Shown here one piece after another: positions 1 through 13,164 of a DNA stretch of 64,000 bases. The notes beneath the pieces were generated by a model. That model had not been told where the DNA came from and made no database searches. It saw only the letters and a list, made by a program, of their open reading frames with translations. The position numbers and the translations under genes were made by a program. The first letter of the stretch is position 1, and the number at the start of each line of letters is the position of its first letter. This stretch comes from Acomys russatus (lineage: Eukaryota; Chordata; Mammalia; Rodentia; Muridae), in assembly GCF_903995435.1 (NCBI RefSeq), contig NC_067145.1, positions 40,942,637-41,006,636 on the forward strand, in the 5' to 3' direction.

Positions 1-569
1 TGGAATACCATTTTCCATTCTTGTCTATCATTGAGGATGAGGTTTGTTTCTTGGAAGCAGCAAAAAGATAGGTCCTGCTTTCTAATCCAGTCTGATAGTC
101 TGTGTCTATTTATTGGGGGAGTTGAGACCACTAATACTGAGTTATCATTGAGAGATATTTATTAGCTACTTTCTTATTGTTTTTATGTTGTTTTCTTAGC
201 TTTCTCTTGAGTAACAATTTTGGAATTCTTTATTACCTGTGACCTCCTCCTGGGTGTGTTTATCTTTTTTTCCCCCCAGACTGAAGTATTATTCTAATAA
301 TCTCAGTAGAGCTGGCTTATGGTGATAAATTCATTTAATCTGTTTTTATCATGGAAAGAATTTTGTTTTCCCTTAAATTGTAGTAGATAGTTTGCTTTGG
401 TATAATAATGCATGTTCTGATAAGTTTGTTCTTTCAGAATTTGGAATACATTGCATAGCCAGATGTTTATGTTGAATAATCAGGTATTCTAGTGGTGGGC
501 CTGCCTTTATAAGAGTGATGACCTTCTGTCTTACAGACTTTGATCTTTTTACTTTGTGTCTGTGTTTGT

Positions 570-715
570 TGTTGTTGTTTTGGTTTTTGTTTTTTGAGAC
601 AGGATTTCTCTGTGTAGCCTTGGCTGTCCTGGATTTAATTTGGAGACCAGGCTGGCCTGGAACTCACAGAGATCTGCCTGTCTCTGCCTCCTGAGTGTTG
701 GTATTACAAGATTTA
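570..715 (-). repeat. B1 SINE, 5' end missing
   Basis: Reads gagacaggatttctctgtgt, agaccaggctggcctggaac; ends early at ttggtattacaag, losing the usual promoter A-box end. Inserted in the antisense L1. Confidence 0.85.
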
Positions 716-837
716 ATGCCTTAATTATAATATGTTGTGGGGAGTTTCTTTTCTGGCCCCCATCCATTTGGAGTTTTGCAGGCCTCTTGTACTTGGATGA
801 GTATTTCTTTTTTTAGGTTTGTGAAACTTTCTTCTGT

Positions 838-990
838 GATTTTTGTTTTGTTTTGAGCCCAAGTCTCACCATGTAGCACTAACTGGCCTGGAACTTACTG
901 TGGACCAGGCTGGCTTAGAGCTCACAAACATCTATCTGCTTCTGTCTCCTGAATGTTGGTATTCAAAATGTGTGCTATGATGCCCAGCCC
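838..990 (-). repeat. Diverged B1 SINE
   Basis: Old copy (gagcccaagtctcaccatgt ... gaccaggctggcttagagct ... gatgcccagcc), far more mutated than the B1 just upstream. Confidence 0.75.
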
Positions 991-1007
991 ATCTGTGTTT
1001 TATTATT

Positions 1008-1173
1008 ATTATTATTTAGTATGTATACAGAGCTTTGTCTGCATGTCAGAAGAGGGCATCAGATCACACTATAAATGGCTGTGAGCCACCATGTGGTTGC
1101 TGGGAATTGAACTCAGGACCTCTGGAAGAGCAGTCAGTGCTCTTAACCTCTGAGCCATCGCACCAGCCCCCCT
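1008..1173 (-). repeat. B2 SINE
   Basis: Reverse complement of B2: catgtggttgctgggaattg, aggacctctggaagagcagt, cttaacctctgagccatcgc; TTATTATTATT at its left is the complement of the 3' A-rich tail. Confidence 0.88.
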
Positions 1174-1437
1174 CTGTGTTTTTATTGAAAATATATTCTA
1201 TATCTTCAGTGTGGTAGTGTCCTTTTATTCCCATAATCAACAGGTTAGATTATTTTCATGGTGTCCTACTTTCTCTTCATATTTCAAAATTTCTCAATTG
1301 GCCTTTCTATTCTTCTACCTTGTCCTCCAAGCCCAGAGCCTCTGTTTTCCCATGGTCCATTCCATTGATAAGTCTGTCCACTGAGATTTATACTTGGCTT
1401 ATTGAGTTTTGAATTTCCAGCATTTCAGTTTTTCATT

Positions 1438-1606
1438 GTTTTTTTGTTTGTTTTTTTGTTTTTCGGTAAACGGTTTATCTAATAGCCCTGGTTGTTCTGG
1501 ACTCGCTTTCTAGACCAGGCTGGCCTTGAACTCACAGAACCCTGCCTGCCTCTGCCTCTGCCTCCCGAGTGCTGAGTTAGAGGTGTGTGCCACCACTGCC
1601 TGGGTT
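1438..1606 (-). repeat. B1 SINE with a small internal tandem duplication
   Basis: The tctgcctctgcctctgcctc stretch shows an extra 6-bp unit relative to usual B1; otherwise a normal minus B1. Confidence 0.82.
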
Positions 1607-2186
1607 CATTTTTAAAATTTTATTTTCCCAGTAGTTATGTCTTAGTTAGATTCTGTTTTCACATCTTAGATTGCCTTCTTTACTTCATCTCATTGTTTTT
1701 GCTCTCAGAGTATACTTATGCCTTCTATGAGTTATTGGAACATTATTATAATAATTCCTCTGAATTCTCTGAAAGTTCCTCCAGGTCACTTTCCTCAGGT
1801 TCCATTATTAGTTTATGTAGTTGTGGGGGATTTATGTCATCTTGGTTTTTGTTTTTATTTCTGCATTGGGACTTGTGCATCTCGAATAGTTTATTGCTTA
1901 AGTGAGTTTTTTTCTCCCTCCTTCCCTCCATTTCTTCCTCTCTCCATGTTTTCGTCTCTTCCTCCTTCCATTTCTCCCCCCTCCCTCCTGCCCTCTCTTT
2001 CTCCTTGACATCCTTCAGTGAAGGCATTTATAGTGTTCAGGAAAGGACTTAGTAGTACGTCTGAGAGGCCTGCTTTCTTCTGTAGGGCTCGTACAGGAGG
2101 AATCTGAGCAATGTAGCAGGGCCCTAAGGAGGAGAAGCTGGGTCTCCTACTTGCTGCAGGAGACCGTGCAGGCAAAGTTGTTGGGC

Positions 2187-2240
2187 ATTGTAGGTGGGCC
2201 TGTGGGCACTGTAGGTGGGCCTGTGGGCCTGTGGCAGGAG
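2187..2240 (+). repeat. Short tandem repeat, about 25-bp unit
   Basis: Two and a half copies of a unit like ggcattgtaggtgggcctgt. Flanking 2000-2370 is otherwise unique sequence with a pyrimidine-rich block (1910-2005, ctccctcc-type) before it. Confidence 0.6.
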
Positions 2241-2373
2241 GATGACTGCACCTGGAGTGTGGTCTCAGAGTGGTGTAGATGGGCCAGAGCATGGGAAGTA
2301 GAACAGAATGAAGGAAGCTGTGGGGCCAGGCTCCTGGTGCAAGAGGTTCCTGGGCTGTGCTTCCATGTGAGCC

Positions 2374-2654
2374 TTTTTTTTTTTTTTTTAAAAGATTTAT
2401 TTATTTATTATTATGTGTACAGTGCTCTGTCTGCATATACACCTGCACATCAGAAGAGGGCAGCAGATCACAGTATAGATGGCCCTCCATGTTAGCTTTT
2501 TTGTTTTTTGTTTTTAGGTTTTTTGAGACAGGGTTTCTGTGTATCCTTGCCTGTCCTGGGCTCACTTTGTAGACAAGCCTCGAACTAATAGAGATGCACC
2601 CACCTCTGTCTCCTGAGTATGGGGATTAAAGGTGTGCGCTACTATGCCTGGCCC
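2374..2654 (-). repeat. B2 fragment followed by a B1, both minus
   Basis: 2374-2492 is the 3' half of a B2 (poly-T, ttatttattattatgtgtac, cagaagagggcagcagatca), cut off where a minus B1 (2497-2654) begins. Looks like insertion of the B1 into the B2 with loss of its 5' half. Confidence 0.78.
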
Positions 2655-2706
2655 ATGTTCGCTTTTAATGAGTAATAATGATAACATTTAAGATTGTTAA
2701 CTTAGA

Positions 2707-2899
2707 GGGCTGGAGAGATAGCTCAGTGCTTAGGAGCACTGTCTGCTCTTTCACAGGTCCTGAGTTCAATTCCCAGCCACCGCATGGTGGCTCATAACCA
2801 TCTATAATGTGATCTGATGCCTGCTTCTGGCCTGTGGTGTACATGCATGCAGAACACTATATACGTAATAATAAGTGAATAATAAATCTTAAAAAAGAT
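2707..2899 (+). repeat. B2 SINE, full length
   Basis: Starts gggctggagagatagctcag with RNA polymerase III box sequence, includes ttcaattcccagccaccgca, and ends in an AATAATAAGTGAATAATAAA tail. Confidence 0.9.
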
Positions 2900-3202
2900 T
2901 GTTAACTTTATCAATGCAATTATAAGGTTAATGTTTATCACTTAGCAGCTTTCTCAAAGCCAGTCAGCATATAGGATGGCACCTTTGCAGATCTAAGTGC
3001 TTTCTTATTTAAGAGGATACATCTAAAGACTAATATTAAGGATGTTGTATTTGTGTTTTCGGAGTCTAATCATAGTCTCGTAAGCCTTTTCACTGCCCAG
3101 AGTTTGGACATAGCAGAAGTGTCATTGCAGAATTCATTTAGTTCACCTCTAGGAATTTAGGGATACAGCCTGTGTTGGTGAGAACTTACAACTTGTTTTG
3201 GC

Positions 3203-3545
3203 ATTAGTTTTTGTTTTTTGTTTTTGTTTTTTTCCCCCGAGACAAGGCTTCATTGTGTACTTACAGAAACTATGTAGACCAGGCTGGCCTCAAACTCACA
3301 GAGGTCTGCCTGACCCCTGAGGACTGAGATTAAAGGCATGTATCACTACACCTGGCTCAGATATTTTTTTAAAAGACAGTTTTCATTCTTTACTTTGTGC
3401 GTGTATGGGTGTGGTCATACATGCATCATGGTGCGTATGTAGAAGCCAGAGGACAACTTGTGGGGTCAGTAATGTCTTCCACGATGTAGTTCCAGGGTCA
3501 AACATGGGTCATCAATCTTGACAACAAGGGATTTTACTTACTTGC
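3203..3545 (-). repeat. B1 then B3-type SINE, both minus
   Basis: 3203-3358 is a B1 (gagacaaggcttcattgtgt ... cactacacctggct). 3366-3545 resembles the B3 3' part (gtagaagccagaggacaact, tgtggggtcagtaatgtctt). 3546-3823 shows no recognised feature. Confidence 0.7.
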
Positions 3546-3823
3546 ATCCCGTATTCTTGACACTAAACCATTTTTGATAGAACTATTGTTTAATATGTTA
3601 ATTAATATTGTTAATATGTACTGAGAATTATACTTGAAAAATTGTCAAAGGCCATCTTTGACATCCAAAGGTAAACTGAGGCAGGTGGATGTAGAGTCAG
3701 TGGCAGGGCTGGAGGCTAATTGCTCCTGGAACCTGGGGTTGGGCACTCATGGCCTCCACTGATAGCAGGAGGCAATTAAGGATAAAAGGGGCCAGTACTT
3801 TACAACTGGTGAGAAACTCTGAA

Positions 3824-6800
3824 CTTTTTTCTTTTCAATTTTTCAATTATAATTTACTCACATCCTGATTGTAATTCCCTAGCTCTTAACTTCCTGTTAC
3901 TACCCTCCTTCCCTCTTCTGTCCTATTCTCCTCCCCTAGACCTCTGACAGGTGGGGGTTCTCCTCCTCCACAATCTGACCTTAGCCTATCAGGTCTCATC
4001 TGGATAGCCTGCATCCTCTTCCTCTGTGTTCTCCTATGGCCTCTCTGCCAAGGGGCAGTGATCATATCATGGGCACTAGAGTTCATGTCAGACACAGTTC
4101 CTCCCTCCCCCTCCCCCACACGGAGAATGAACTATTCGTTGGCTACATCTGAACAGGGGCTCTAGGTTCTCTGCTTGCAATGTCCTTGGTTGGTGCATCA
4201 GTTTGTGCAGGCACCCCTGGGTCCAGATCCACCAGCCTTCATAGTCTTGTTGTGGAGCTTCTGACAACCCACCCCCCTCACCCTGGTCTTTCCATCCCCA
4301 AACTCTTCCAAACAACTTACAGCACTTTTCCCAGAGTCCGGCTGTGAGTCCCAGTATCTGTCTGAGTCCCTGCTAGGTGGAATCTCTCACAGAACAGCTT
4401 ATGTTGGGCTTATATCCACTTATAAGTTAGTATATACCATGCATGTCTTTCTGGGTCTGGGTTTCCTCACTCAGGTTGATCATTTTTCTAGTTCCATCCA
4501 TTTGCCTACAAATTTCAAGATTTTCTTGTTTTTGATAGCTAAGTAGTATTCCATTGTGTAAATGTACCACAGTTTCTTTATCCATTCTTCAGTTGAGGGA
4601 CATTTAGATTGTTTCCGACTTCTATCTATTATGAATAAAGCTGCTATGAACATAGTTCAGCAAATGTCCTTGTTGTATGACAGAGCATCATTCGGGTATA
4701 TTCCCAGAAATGGTATAGCTGGGTCTTGAGGTAGAGCTATTCCCAAGTTTCTGAGAAAGCGCCAGATTGATTTACAAAGTTGTTGTCCAAATTTGCACTC
4801 CCACCAGCAATGGAAGAGTGTTCACCTTTCTCCAAATTCTCACCAGCATGTGTTGTCACTTGAGTTTTTTATCGTAGCCACTCTGGTAGGTGTAAGATGG
4901 AATTTCAGAGTTGTTTTGATTTGCATTTCTCTGATGACTAAGGACATTGAGCATTTCTTTAAGTGTTTCTTGGCCATTTGATATTCTTCTGTTGAGAATT
5001 CTCTGTTTACCTCTGTACCACATTTTTTAAATTCGATGATTTGGTTTGGTGGTATTAGCCCTTTGTTGAATGTAGCCCAGTCTCTAGACTGTTGGTTTTC
5101 ATTCTGTTGACAGTGTCTTTTGCTTTACAGAAGCTTTTCAGTTTCATGAGGTCCTGTTAATTGTTGACCTTAGAGCCTGGGCTGTTGGTATTTTATTCAG
5201 GAAGTTTTCTCCTGTGCCAACGAATTCAAGGTTCTTCCTCACCTTCTAACAGATTTAGTGTGTCTGGTTTTATGTTGAGGTCTTTAATCCACTTGGGACT
5301 TCAGTTTTGTGCAGGGTGATAAATGTGGATCTATTTGAAGTTTTCTATATGTGGATCTCCAGTTAGACCAGCAGCATTTGTTGAAGATGCCCTTTTCCAT
5401 CGTATGGTTTTGGCTTTCTTGTCAAAAATCAAGTGTCCATAGGTGTGTGGGTTTATTTCTAGGTCTTTGATTCAATTCCTCTGATTGACCAGCTTATTTC
5501 TATGGCAGTACCATGCTGTTTTTATTACTGTTGTTCTTCTATAGTACAGACTGAGATCCAGGATGGAGAGTCCTCCAGAAAAATCTTTTATTGTACAGGA
5601 TTGTTTTAGCTATTCTGTTTTTTTTTTTTTAAACAATATGAAGGTGAGAATTGATCTTTTAAGGTCTGTAAAGAATTATGTAGGTATTTTGATGGGAATT
5701 TCATTGAATGTGTAGATTGATATTTGGTAAGATAGCCATTTTTACTATGTTGATTCTCCTGATCCACAAATGTGGGAGATCTTTCCATCTTTTCATATCT
5801 TCTTTAATTTCTTAATTAAGAGACTTTAAGTTGTTTTTTTTTTTTCCGTAAAAGTCTTGTGCTCACTTGGTTAGAGTTACAACAAAATACTTTATATTAT
5901 TTGTGGCTATTGTGAAGGGTGTAGTTTCCCTAATTTCTTTTTCAGCCCATTTGTCATTTGTGTACAGGAAGGCTACTGATTTTTTCGAGTTGATTTTGTA
6001 TCCAGCCACTTTGCTGAAGGTGTTTATCAGTTGTAGGTGTTCCTTGGTAGAAGTTTTGGGGGTCACTTATGTGTACCGCTATCACATCATCCTCAAATAG
6101 TGATGGTTTGACTTCTTCCTTTCTAATTTGTATCGCCTTGCTCTCCTTTGGTTATCTCTAGCTAGGACTTTAAGAGCTGTATTGAAGACATACTGAGACA
6201 GTAGACAGCCTTGTTGTGTCCCTGATTTCAGTGGAGTTGATTTAAGTTTCTCTCCATTTAGTTTGATGTTGGCTATAGGAGTGCCGTATATTGGCTTTAC
6301 TATGTTTAGGTATGTGCCTTGTATCCCCGATTTCTCCAACACTTTTAGCATAAAAGGGTGTTGGATTTTGTCAAATGTTTTTCAGCATCTAAGGAGATGA
6401 TCATGTGGTTTTTTTCTTTGTTTGTTTATATGATGGGTTACATTGATGGATTTCTGAGTATTGAACCACCCTGTATGCCAGGGATGAAGCCCACTTAGTC
6501 ATGGTGAATGATATTTTTGATGTGTTCTTGGATTTAGTTTGCGAGTGTTTTATTGAGTATTTTTTTTTACATCAATTTTCATTAGAAAACTTGGTCTGAA
6601 ATTCTCTTTGTTGAGTCTTTCTGTGGTTTACATATCATGGTGACTGTGGCCTTATAGAATGAGTTTGATAATGTTCCTTCTGATTCTGTTTTGTGGAATA
6701 GTTTGAAGAGAATTGGTATTAGCTCTTGTTTGAAGGTTTGGTAGAGTTCTGCACTGAATCCATCTGGCCCTGGGCTTTTTTTTTTTTGCTTGGGAGACTT

Positions 6801-7787
6801 TTGATGACTACCTCTATTTCCTTAGAAGATACAGGAGTGTTTAATTTGTTTACCTGATCTTGATTCAATTTTGGTAATAGGTATTATTAAGAAAATTGTC
6901 CTTTTCATGTAGATTTCCAATTTTTGTGGCATATAGGCTTTTGAAGTAAGACCTAATGATTTTTGGATTTCCTCGGTGTCTATCATTATGTCTCCATTTT
7001 CATTTCTGGTTTTCTTGATTTGAATACTCTTCCTCTGACTTTTAATTAGTTTGGCTAAGGGTTTTCTCAAAGAACTAGCTCTTGTTTTCATTGATTCTTT
7101 GAATTGTTCTCTTTGTTTCTAAGTTATTGATTTTAGCCATGAGTTTGTTCATTTCCAGCCATCTATTCCTCTTTAGTGTGTCTGCTTCTTTTGGTTCTAG
7201 AGCTTTCAGTTGTGCTCTTAAGTTGCTAGTGCTGGATCTCTCCATATTCTTTATACTTAGTGCTGTGAACTTTCCTCTTAGCACTGCATTCATTGTGTCC
7301 CATAAGTTTGGGTATGCTGTGCCTTCATTTTCATTGAATTCTAGGAAGTTTTAAATTTCTTATTTTGCTCCTTACCAAAGAGGTCACTGAGTAGGGAGTT
7401 GTTCCGTTTCCATGAGTTTGTAGGCTTTCTGTTGTTTCTGTTGTTGTTGAGTTCCAGCTTTAATCCATGGTGGGCTGATACAATGCAAGGGGTTATTTCA
7501 GTCTTCTTGTATCTGTTGAGGTTTGCTTTGTGACCAAATGTATGGTCAGTTTTGGAGAAGGTTTTGTGAGGTGCTGAAAAGAAGGTCTATTCATTTGTGT
7601 TTGGGTGTAATGTTCTATAGATATCAGTCAGGTTCATTTGATTCATGATGTCTATTAGTTTCATTATTTCTCCATTTAGTTTCTGTTAATGATCTGTCTG
7701 TCAGGGAGAATAGAGTGTTGAAGCCTCTCACTATTAATATGTAGGGTTTGATGTGTGATTTAAGCTTTAGTAATGTTTCTTTTATGA
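3824..7787 (-). mobile_element. 5'-truncated antisense L1 retrotransposon
   Basis: About 4 kb in minus orientation: the A-rich 3' end is at 3824-3850, then the 3' UTR (to about 4430), the ORF2 C-terminal region, and the reverse-transcriptase domain around 5860-6350. Minus-strand peptides include FLYTND, KINSKKSVAF and NIVKPIYGTPIANIKLNGEK, typical of rodent L1 ORF2. The endonuclease end and ORF1 are missing (truncated at about 7787). Many stops and frameshifts make it inactive. It fills the interval with no gene of the host in it. Confidence 0.92.
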
Positions 7788-8165
7788 ATGTGGGGACACT
7801 CAGGGAAGCAGAGGAAGCAGGAAGATCTTTGTGAGTTCGAGGCTAGCCTGGTCTACAATGTGAGTCCAGGACAGCTAAGCAGAGAAACGCTGCCTCGGAA
7901 AAAAAAAAAAATCCCAGACACAGGTGGATCTCTTGAGTTCCAGGATAGCCAAGGCTCCACAGAGAAACCATGTCTCAAAAAAGCAAACCAAGCCTGGTGT
8001 GGTGGCGCACGCCTTTAATCCCAGCACTCGGGAGGCAGAGGCAGGCGGATTGCTGTGAGTTCGAGGCCAGCCTGGTCTACAAAGCAAGCCTAGGACAGCC
8101 AAGGCTATACAGAGAGATCCTGTCTCGGAAAAGAAAGAAAGAAAAAAAAAAAAGCAAACCAAAAC
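7788..8165 (+). repeat. Three B1 pieces in tandem, plus strand
   Basis: 7788-7910 lacks the first 20 bp or so; 7913-7985 is an internally deleted B1 (box A half missing); 7986-8165 is a full copy (ggtggcgcacgcctttaatc). Each ends in an A tail that abuts the next, as when SINEs insert into the A tail of an earlier one. Confidence 0.85.
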
Positions 8166-8565
8166 AAAAATGAAAACAAACAAACAAATGATTGAGATGC
8201 ACCGGTCTCTGGCAGAACTTGTAAGAGAACTCTAATTCTACAGAGTAAAGTCTTTCCATATGAGCAACTGTCACAGTCTTAAAAATTTCTCATCACCAAC
8301 TTGGCACAGTGCTCTGCCTGTAGTCCAGTTACAGAGGAGGCCAATTGGTAAATCCTAGAGTTTGAGACCCTTATCTTTAAAAAAAGAAAAAAAAGAGGAA
8401 AAAAAAGGAAAGGAAAAGCAAATATGGGCTGAGAACACCCACAGAGGCAGCAGCATCCTCTTCTGGGAGTGTGCTAGCTAGGTCTTCTTTTTGAGTTAGA
8501 GGGTTTGTTTGTGTTCTTGTTTGTTTTGCCTTTCTGTACAAGTTAAAAGCATAATTTATATATAT

Positions 8566-8708
8566 TGCTTTTTTTGAGATAGGGTTTCTCTGTGGAGCCC
8601 TGGCTGTCCTGGCACTCACTTTGTAGACCAGGATGGCCTTGAACTCACAGAGACCTACCTGTCTCTGCCTCCTGAGTGTTGGGATTACTCGCCACCATGC
8701 CTGGCTCA
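8566..8708 (-). repeat. B1 SINE
   Basis: gagatagggtttctctgtgg through ccaccatgcctggct, with a small deletion near gggattactcgcc. The tract 8170-8560 holds A-rich sequence and no gene. Confidence 0.85.
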
Positions 8709-9555
8709 TAGTTTATATTTTGCTAGTCTCTTACCTATAGCCCTGGCTGTGAAGCTTTATTGGAGCTGAAAGCTCTCTTTGAGCTGAACAGCATACTGTG
8801 AGGCAAGGTTAGTATAGAGGAGCCATCACACAGTGTTGTGTGCACTGCAGAAGCTAAGCAAGACTCTGTCAAAAGATTTGCTAAGATAAACTCATGTATA
8901 ATAATAAGATGTCGTCTCTTATGTATAATATTAAAATGTTATTTCCCTTTTACTCTGGCAACATTTGCACTGATGTGACAAAAACCGTGTGTGACGGATA
9001 AACTCTTGGCCTTGAGCCATATTAGTGGCATCAAGGAGCATAACTATCTTTGATATTCTTCACTGCTATTTCTTTGAAGTTAAACAGAGCAGCCAGTCTC
9101 ATGGGAGAATATTCTGGATGAACCAGTAAAAGCTGCATAACAGCATGACCTTTGAGTATGTACTACCTTAGTGTTCTCCGTCAGTAAGTGGGATGTGCTC
9201 TTGAGGAAAGGCAGGTGGTCCACATTAGCTTCACCCACTGTGAGTCAGCGCTTTCCTAGAAGTGTTTCATGGTGTTGCATAGTCTTGAATGGGTTAAAGA
9301 TTCATCCAAAGACTGCAGATAGTGGATTTTTATATCACTGGTATAGGTTTGGGAACAGCTGCTTGTGAGTTTCAGAGTTATGTCAAAGAAGAATATTCTT
9401 GCTTGTCTGTGAAAACTGTAGGAATCTCATGCCCTGTAAAATCCACTGTCTTGTGAGGTCCAGATCTTCTTCACATATCACCTACTGCAGCACACTGCAG
9501 GTTCGTTATAGAAGTATATACTAGCGTCTAGATCTGGTTCATTGAAACAAGTCAT
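8709..9555. other. Unique sequence, no gene seen
   Basis: No SINE, no splice-bounded coding block and no compositional bias. A 65-codon plus-strand frame at 9171 has no recognisable domain and is judged chance. Confidence 0.5.
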
Positions 9556-10050
9556 TAAAGCCAGGCGTGGTAGAGCAGGCTTATAATCTCACCACTTGCG
9601 AGGCTGAGACGGAGCCACCATGAATTTGAGACCACCCAGGATATAGAGTGAGTTCCAAGCTAGCCTGCGCTACTTAGTGAGATCCTGTCTCAAAGAAATG
9701 AAAGCCTAAGGTTGATGAGGTAGCTCATTAGGTAAAGGACTTGTTGCTGATGGCATCTAACAGCTTACTTCAATTCCTAGCATCCACATGGTAGGAGAGA
9801 ACTGACTCCCTCACGATGTCCTTGATCATACCTGTGCGTGCACACACACACACACACACAAGATAGAATAAGAAAACCAAACCCCACCAGGCAGTAGTGG
9901 TACATGCCTTTTATCTCAACACTCAGGAGACAGAGGCAGGAAGATCTCTGTGAGTTCAAAGCCAGCCTGGTTTGTGGAGTAAGTTCTAGGCCAGCCAGAG
10001 ATACACAGAGAATACACAGAGAAACCCTGACTCCAAAAACCAAAACCAAG
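9556..10050 (+). repeat. B1, B4-like SINE with CA tract, B1 (all plus)
   Basis: 9556-9705 old B1 (gccaggcgtggtagagcagg ... cctgtctcaaag). 9708-9865 B4/B3-like copy ending in (CA)n at 9840-9861. 9885-10050 B1 with a duplicated gagaatacacagaga segment at its 3' end. Confidence 0.75.
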
Positions 10051-10100
10051 CCAGCCAACCAACCAACCAACCAACAACCAAACTCCCCTAAACAACAGCA
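10050..10100 (+). repeat. (CCAA)n short tetranucleotide repeat
   Basis: gccaaccaaccaaccaacca-type repeat grown from the B1 A tail. Confidence 0.8.
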
Positions 10101-10127
10101 AAAACCTTAGCCATTAAAAGAAGTTAG

Positions 10128-10435
10128 TCTACCATGGTAGTGGTGGTGCATGCTTTTATTGTTTTTGTTTTGTTTTGTTGAGACAGGGTTTCTCTGTGTA
10201 GCCTTGGCTGTCCTGGACTCACTTTGTAGACCAGGCTGGCCTGGAACGCACAGAGATCTGCCTGCCTCTGCCTCCCCTGGCATTAAAGGCGTGCGCCACC
10301 ACACCCGGCTGGTGCATGCCTTGAATCTGAGCAGAAGCACATGCCTCTCTGGTAGTTTGAGGCCAGTCAAATGTTGTAGTAAGTTCTAGGCCAGCCAGGA
10401 ATACATAATGAGACCTTATCTCAACAACAACAAAT
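10128..10435 (+). repeat. B1 (plus) split by a nested B1 (minus), with target-site duplication
   Basis: The outer B1 begins catggtagtggtggtgcatg, is interrupted at 10154-10310 by a fresher minus B1 (ggtttctctgtgtagccttg ... cgccaccacacccggct), and resumes at 10311. The string ggtgcatgc with CTT/TTT after it is present on both sides (10145 and 10311), the duplication made on insertion. Confidence 0.85.
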
Positions 10436-10837
10436 ACCCTAACCAAGGGGAAACCCAAAATACACACAAATACCCTAAAGAAAAAGCACTGTCACAGTTT
10501 TCAGTAAAAATGATAACATTGCTCTAGATTTACTATTGCTAAGCTATTAAGTGATGATTTTTCCATTTTAATTTCTAGTGTGCTGTTAATCCAAAGATAA
10601 AACTCTCTGGAGTTGGTTTGTATGGACTTGTAAGAACCAAATGTGTATATCTGTTTCCAATTTTTTGTGTCTCCATATGAAGCCTGAAAGAAGTCATCAT
10701 GTATAATGCATAGTTTATTTATATCACAGAAATAAGCAAAAACTTTGTGATTCCACTTCCTAGGATCTGGTTATTAAATATTTACCAGCACTCTACTAGG
10801 TAGAAATCCAATTGGTTTAGAGAATGAAAACTCTTTA

Positions 10838-11035
10838 GGGCTGATGAGATTGCTTAGATGCTTATTGCTAAACTTGATGACCTGAGTTTGACCCTGTGGA
10901 ACTACATGGTAAAAAGAGACCAACTCCTACAGGTTGTCCTCTCACCTTCACATGCACAGTGGCATGCACACACAAAGTGGCAGACATACAGTGGCGCATG
11001 CACGCGCACACCCCCCAAACTCTGAGTGTTATTAA
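10838..11035 (+). repeat. B4/RSINE-like element
   Basis: agggctgatgagattgctta ... cagtggcatgcacacacaaa, tRNA-derived head and CA-rich end. Too diverged for a firm subfamily. Confidence 0.6.
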
Positions 11036-12270
11036 AAAATTATAAACAAAAACCCTCTGAGGTAGTTAGCAAGTTGCAAGTATAAAGATGTCCTGAGAGA
11101 AAAGGAGTTTGAGGTAATTTGAGAGGAGGAGAGATCCCTTGGCAGTTAACACAGAGCCAGATGCCCTTTTATTACTTGTACAGTGTTAGCTTCTATCCTG
11201 AGATTTATAGAACAAATCCTTTTTCTTTGTACCTCTAGCTGTTCAACCGATGGCTATATATAAGATGTACTTTGCTCCTACAATCCAAAGTAAACGATGC
11301 TGGGATATGCAGGCTGAAATTGCCTGGTACGCTGTCTGTATCGGTTGCCTCTGACCTCATTTGTCACTTTCTAATCTAGGTTTAGATCAAGGTCTGGCTT
11401 CAGCTCTGGCTCCCACAGAAAGCCTCATGCTTTGTTCAGGGCTGCACTGGTCTTTCTTCTGCACTCCTGTGACATTCATGGCTAATAAAGTGGAGCATCT
11501 ACCTCTTGTTTGATGTGTTGTTTTTCTAGGCATCAGTGTTACCAGTTACTTTATACCGTATCTTATAAGTACAGTGCTCATTATAGATTTTTTTTTTATG
11601 TGTTAAACTATAATCTTTGAGTTACTAGAGAAACTATTTGCTTTCTTAGAAGATGGCAATATAAATAGATATTAATTATTTGTTGTAAATAGAGTTTTTT
11701 CTGCTCCCAGACAAGGGTCTTGCTGTGTTCCTTATCCTAGCCACAAACTCATGGTGGTCCTGCTTCAACTGCCTGAGTGCTGAGATTTCAAACTTGTCAC
11801 TATGTTCCCTTTGCAAAACCAATGTAACATAGTTTTTAAAGCAGTAAACACCAGCAAAGTAGCTTGGGACTCATTGGTGTTTCTTAAAAGTGAGGTCACA
11901 CATAGAGGCTTCCATGAAAATTAACACCTTCAGGTTCTCCTATTATTGAAGATAGAAACCCTCAGTGTATTTAATTTCTCAAGGTCTTTAGGTGGTTTGA
12001 GTAAATCAAAGTGCATAGTGAACTGAGTAAAATTAAGAAAAGTTTCTAAAATCATAGTGGCCAGTAGGACAGACTGATTACTAGAGACCTTAGTAGGGTG
12101 TTTACTGAAGCTCTCAGTAGCTGGAAGATGCTTATATTACTCTTCTCTCAGTTCAAGACTGATAACGGCTCTACACTTCTCTATGTTGGGATACTCTATG
12201 CTGGGAAGAGGGTGAGTTGCAGGGGCCACACCAGCCCCGAGACAGGAGGTCTTTCTAGAACAGACACTAA
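11036..12270. other. Mostly unique sequence upstream of the Q1 exon
   Basis: An eroded minus B1 is visible at about 11700-11805 (agacaagggtcttgctgtgt ... ctgagtgctgagatttc). No exon-like block found. Confidence 0.5.
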
Positions 12271-12274
12271 GGTT

Positions 12275-12735
<461 letters not shown>

Positions 12736-13164
12736 AAAGAATTACTACACAAAATATTTTATCAAGAAGTAATCCACCACAATTATATTTTCTTTGGTTA
12801 ATCTTAATCAGTTAAAGAGGAGGAGGAGGAGTTCGATTTTAGCTGAAAAGGGTGTCCCTGTTAGTAGCCATGAGGTTGCATGGAGGTGGTTTAACTGCTT
12901 TAGAACTTCATGCTTGGAACACTCTCAGCTGCTCAAGCATGGGCAGCAAAAGTGAGGCGCATGGGTTCTTTACCATCTGTCACATCAGAGAATGACAGTT
13001 CCAGGACAGTGACTGCTTCCTAATGGTAAGTACCCCACTGGTTTTCTTAGATTCAGAAAAAAGAAAAGAGAAGTAGGAAGGTTATGATAGCGAGTGGTAC
13101 TCTTACAAATAAATAAAAGCAATACAAATCCAGCTTTAATCCTCAATGATGGTCATTCTTTCAG

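Larger units (their letters stand above)
1..1905 (-). mobile_element. Old L1 fragments (minus) broken up by SINEs
   Basis: Between the SINEs at 570-715, 838-990, 1008-1173 and 1438-1606 the unique-looking segments read as antisense L1. Bases 1-540 match the ORF2 endonuclease-end region (ctgatagtctgtgtctattt, attgggggagttgagacc), and 1200-1430 and 1610-1900 fit the ORF1/5' part. The order is collinear with one heavily mutated minus-strand L1 extending left out of the window. No open L1 frame survives. Confidence 0.65.

Noticed and set aside
6082..6351. Minus frame with reverse-transcriptase-like sequence as a host gene
   Set aside because: It belongs to a truncated, mutated L1 covering 3824-7787.
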